Notes under the pieces: model-generated
What the model was told of the DNA's origin: nothing
Seen by the model: only the letters and a program-made list of their open reading frames with translations
The model's database searches: none
Origin: JAQWCH01 sp050952725
GTDB taxonomy: Bacteria > Bacillota_I > Bacilli_A > RFN20 > CAG-826
Direction of reading: 5' to 3'
Length of the DNA: 64,000 nucleotides
NCBI GenBank assembly: GCA_050952725.1
Contig: JBMNLN010000001.1
Location: 620,001-684,000, forward strand
Translations under genes and position numbers: made by a program
Part shown: positions 62,483 through 64,000 of the stretch, piece by piece
How the letters are laid out: each line of letters opens with the position of its first letter
Position numbering within the stretch: position 1 is the first letter of the stretch

Positions 62483-62488
62483 TTGACT
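62483..62488 (+). promoter_or_regulatory. -35 box of the hup promoter
   Basis: TTGACT is a good -35. The -10 is uncertain: TAAAAT at 62508-62513 gives a 19-base spacer. The rest of the gap, 62316-62607, is very AT-rich and shows no gene. Confidence 0.4.
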
Positions 62489-62607
62489 TTTTGAAGAAAA
62501 AACTAGATAAAATCGCGAATGATTTTTAGATAAAAACGGGAAATGTGTTGTATTTATCAACATATTATGATAATTTGAAAGTGCCTGATTAAAACGGAGG
62601 TAATATA

Positions 62608-62880
62608 ATGAACAAGGTTGATTTAATTGATCTCGTAGCGGCCAAAGCCCACATTACGAAGAAAGAAGCGGAAGCGGCCATCAACGCTTTAGTTGAAGGC
62701 ACGGAAGAAGCACTCGTTCGTGGTGAAGACGTCAAAGTTTCTGGCTTCGGAAGCTTCGCAGTGAAACAACGCGCTGCCCGCAAAGGCGTCAATCCCAAAA
62801 CCGGGAAAGCGATTGACATTCCTGCGACGAAGGCTGTTGTCTTCAAACCATCCAAGCTCTTAAAAGAAAAAGTTCAATAA
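62608..62880 (+). CDS. hup: DNA-binding protein HU
   Basis: A 90-residue nucleoid protein of normal length. It starts MNKVDLIDLVAAKAHITKKEAEAAINAL and has GFGSFAVKQRAARKGVNPKTG, the DNA-bending arm. GGAGGT precedes the ATG. Terminated just downstream. Confidence 0.97.
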   Translation: MNKVDLIDLVAAKAHITKKEAEAAINALVEGTEEALVRGEDVKVSGFGSFAVKQRAARKGVNPKTGKAIDIPATKAVVFKPSKLLKEKVQ

Positions 62881-62899
62881 CTGATTAAGAATTGGAAAT

Positions 62900-62928
62900 G
62901 AGGGTGAAATAAATCACCCTCTTTTTTT
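62900..62928 (+). terminator. Terminator after hup
   Basis: GAGGGTGA-AATAAA-TCACCCTC hairpin followed by seven T residues. Confidence 0.88.
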
Positions 62929-62941
62929 ATCGCAAATCGGC

Positions 62942-62947
62942 TAAAAT
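62942..62947 (+). promoter_or_regulatory. Possible -10 box of cca, leaderless start
   Basis: TAAAAT ends eight bases before ATG 62956. No ribosome site is present. Confidence 0.35.
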
Positions 62948-62955
62948 AAAAGTGT

Positions 62956-63630
62956 ATGGACCAACATGTTTTAAAGACCTATTTTGATTTAATTCCTCTT
63001 TTTGCATCAGAGGGTTTCCATCTTTATCTAGTTGGAGGGGCGGTCCGCGATTATCTTTTAGGGCTCCAACCTGATGATTTTGATTTGGCAACCGATGCTA
63101 CTCCGGAACAAATGATGGAATTTCTCCCCGATGCCAAAATAACCTTTGCGCGGTTTGGTAATGTGCAATTTAGTTTTAATCATCAGCTTTTCGATGTTAC
63201 AACTTTACGCAAGGAAGGGGATTATCGCGATTTACGCCATCCATCCAAAGTCCATTTTGTCCAAAATATCAGTGAAGATTACCAACGACGCGATTTTACG
63301 ATTAACGCTTTGTATCTGAGTGAGGATGGGAAAATCCACGATTTCACCACAGGAATTTCCGATTTAGCAAATGGTATTATTCGCATGATTGGTGACCCGC
63401 TTATCCGTTTAAAAGAAGACCCCCTGCGCATTTTACGGGCCTTAAGGCTTCAAGTGACTTATGGATTTAAACTTGAAGAGTCCTTAAAGGAGGCGATGAG
63501 AGAATTATCTCACCTCGTGAGTAGACTCACACCGGCAAAAATCAATTGCGAAATCATGCGGATGGAAGAAATTGACAAAGAAAAAACGCAGCAATTGCTT
63601 TTGCGGTTTGGACTAAAAAGCCGATATTAA
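62956..63630 (+). CDS. cca: Class II CCA-adding tRNA nucleotidyltransferase, short form
   Basis: A 224-residue protein with the head and neck domains only. It has VGGAVRDYLLG and catalytic D41/D43 in DDFDLATD, the NTP-template motif E107-D108-x2-R111, and RLKEDPLRILRALRL. Usual CCA enzymes have about 400 residues; the body and tail domains that measure tRNA are absent. The TAA is followed after 32 bases by the next gene, so no frameshifted remainder exists. CC-only or A-only adding, or poly(A) polymerase activity, are alternatives. Confidence 0.78.
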   Translation: MDQHVLKTYFDLIPLFASEGFHLYLVGGAVRDYLLGLQPDDFDLATDATPEQMMEFLPDAKITFARFGNVQFSFNHQLFDVTTLRKEGDYRDLRHPSKVHFVQNISEDYQRRDFTINALYLSEDGKIHDFTTGISDLANGIIRMIGDPLIRLKEDPLRILRALRLQVTYGFKLEESLKEAMRELSHLVSRLTPAKINCEIMRMEEIDKEKTQQLLLRFGLKSRY

Positions 63631-63633
63631 TTA

Positions 63634-63642
63634 TGCTAGAAT
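63634..63642 (+). promoter_or_regulatory. Extended -10 promoter for the dnaD-like gene
   Basis: TGCTAGAAT, 21 bases before ATG 63663. Confidence 0.5.
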
Positions 63643-63662
63643 ACGAAAGGTAGGAAATGACG

Positions 63663-64000
63663 ATGAATATGATTCCCGATGCTTTAGATTTTCGTTACAT
63701 GCTCTTTGATTATTACAAGAAAATTGGAATGAGTGAGGAGCAACTGGCGGTCGTGGTCATGATCGACCATTTTTTGCAGCAGGGAAATCGCCTTGTGACC
63801 GCGGAAACCTTAGTTTTAAAAATGAATTATCCCATTCAGCACATCGATCAAATTCTCGTCAGTTTATTAAACCAAGGTTATTTGGATTACGCGAATGTCA
63901 AAGGGGAAATGGAAACTAGTCTCTTTCCTTTAAAAACGCGGCTATATCGTGAATTCCAACTCGATTTGGCGCATGCGCAGGAAATCGGTGAACCCAATTT
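63663..64000 (+). CDS. DnaD-like replication initiation protein (cut by window end)
   Basis: The frame is open to the end, 112 complete codons. The sequence (LFDYYKKIGMSEEQLAVVVMIDHFLQQGN, then LLNQGYLDYANVKGEMETSLFPLKTRLYREF) fits the winged-helix N-terminal domain of DnaD, which helps load the replicative helicase. AGGA lies seven bases before ATG 63663; in-frame ATGs at 63657 and 63669 are possible. Confidence 0.7.
   Translation, partial: MNMIPDALDFRYMLFDYYKKIGMSEEQLAVVVMIDHFLQQGNRLVTAETLVLKMNYPIQHIDQILVSLLNQGYLDYANVKGEMETSLFPLKTRLYREFQLDLAHAQEIGEPN

Noticed and set aside
62956..63662. cca as a frameshifted pseudogene
   Set aside because: Only 32 bases separate its stop from the next gene, so no displaced body domain exists. 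The catalytic motifs are intact.

Overview
This window is AT-rich chromosomal DNA from a Gram-positive-type bacterium, most likely a Bacilli lineage close to the Mollicutes or Erysipelotrichia. The evidence is the gene set (ECF vitamin transporters, SufCDSUB, YhaM, RecX, DnaD, EcfA1-EcfA2-EcfT-TruA), strong AGGAGG-like ribosome sites and AT-rich codon use. Many genes end in TGA and tryptophan is TGG, so the genetic code is the standard bacterial one, not the Mycoplasma one. I cannot name a species. No phage, CRISPR array, rRNA or intact transposase was seen. Nearly all DNA is coding, and most genes lie in overlapping operons.

Layout. 1-3192: end of folC, a folate-type ECF S-component, a 55-residue small ORF and an alpha-glucosidase. 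3276-13271: dCMP deaminase, the energizing module of the ECF transporters (ecfA1-ecfA2-ecfT), truA, a PHP phosphoesterase, a YebC-family protein, a LicD protein, a surface-anchored endonuclease I, tRNA-Gln, then rplM-rpsI. 13457-16639: tRNA-Ile, a MATE exporter, an unknown membrane protein, and tRNA-Val, tRNA-Thr and tRNA-Leu. 16841-16988: a small element bounded by inverted repeats. 17112-32485: a surface polysaccharide locus (TagD, LicD, flippase, F420-dehydrogenase-like protein, polymerase, CDP-6-deoxyhexose enzymes, four glycosyltransferases, UDP-glucose dehydrogenase). 32540-38625: infA, then hydrolase, GH3 glycosidase, phosphoesterase and a second anchored endonuclease I. 38642-42405 (minus): a heterodimeric ABC exporter. 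42610-45621: lipid-flippase-like protein, recX, yhaM. 45721-49516 (minus): HIT protein and two large lipoproteins, one with a parvulin domain. 49732-58650: sufCDSUB, mnmG, rsmG, parA, parB. 58699-64000: FMN riboswitch and ribU, a ferredoxin, a small tail-anchored protein, cmk, der, hup, a short cca and the start of a dnaD-like gene.

How it fits together. The two S-components (folate-type at 354, riboflavin at 58859) should share the EcfA1A2T module at 3755-6401, which makes this a vitamin scavenger. The polysaccharide genes should build a glycan containing a CDP-derived 6-deoxyhexose and UDP-glucuronate-derived sugars, decorated by LicD-type transferases. The two membrane-anchored nucleases, the metallophosphoesterase and the glycosidases suggest breakdown of external or host DNA and glycans for food. 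Promoters very often use an extended -10 (TGnTATAAT), and several genes appear to be leaderless.

The best leads for something new are the unknown proteins inside the polysaccharide locus (19890 and 22569), the RmlC-like epimerase lacking the usual tyrosine, the lipoprotein pair at 46216-49516, the 224-residue CCA enzyme, the 271-residue SufD and the 148-bp inverted-repeat element. I did not find one clearly undescribed multi-gene system.
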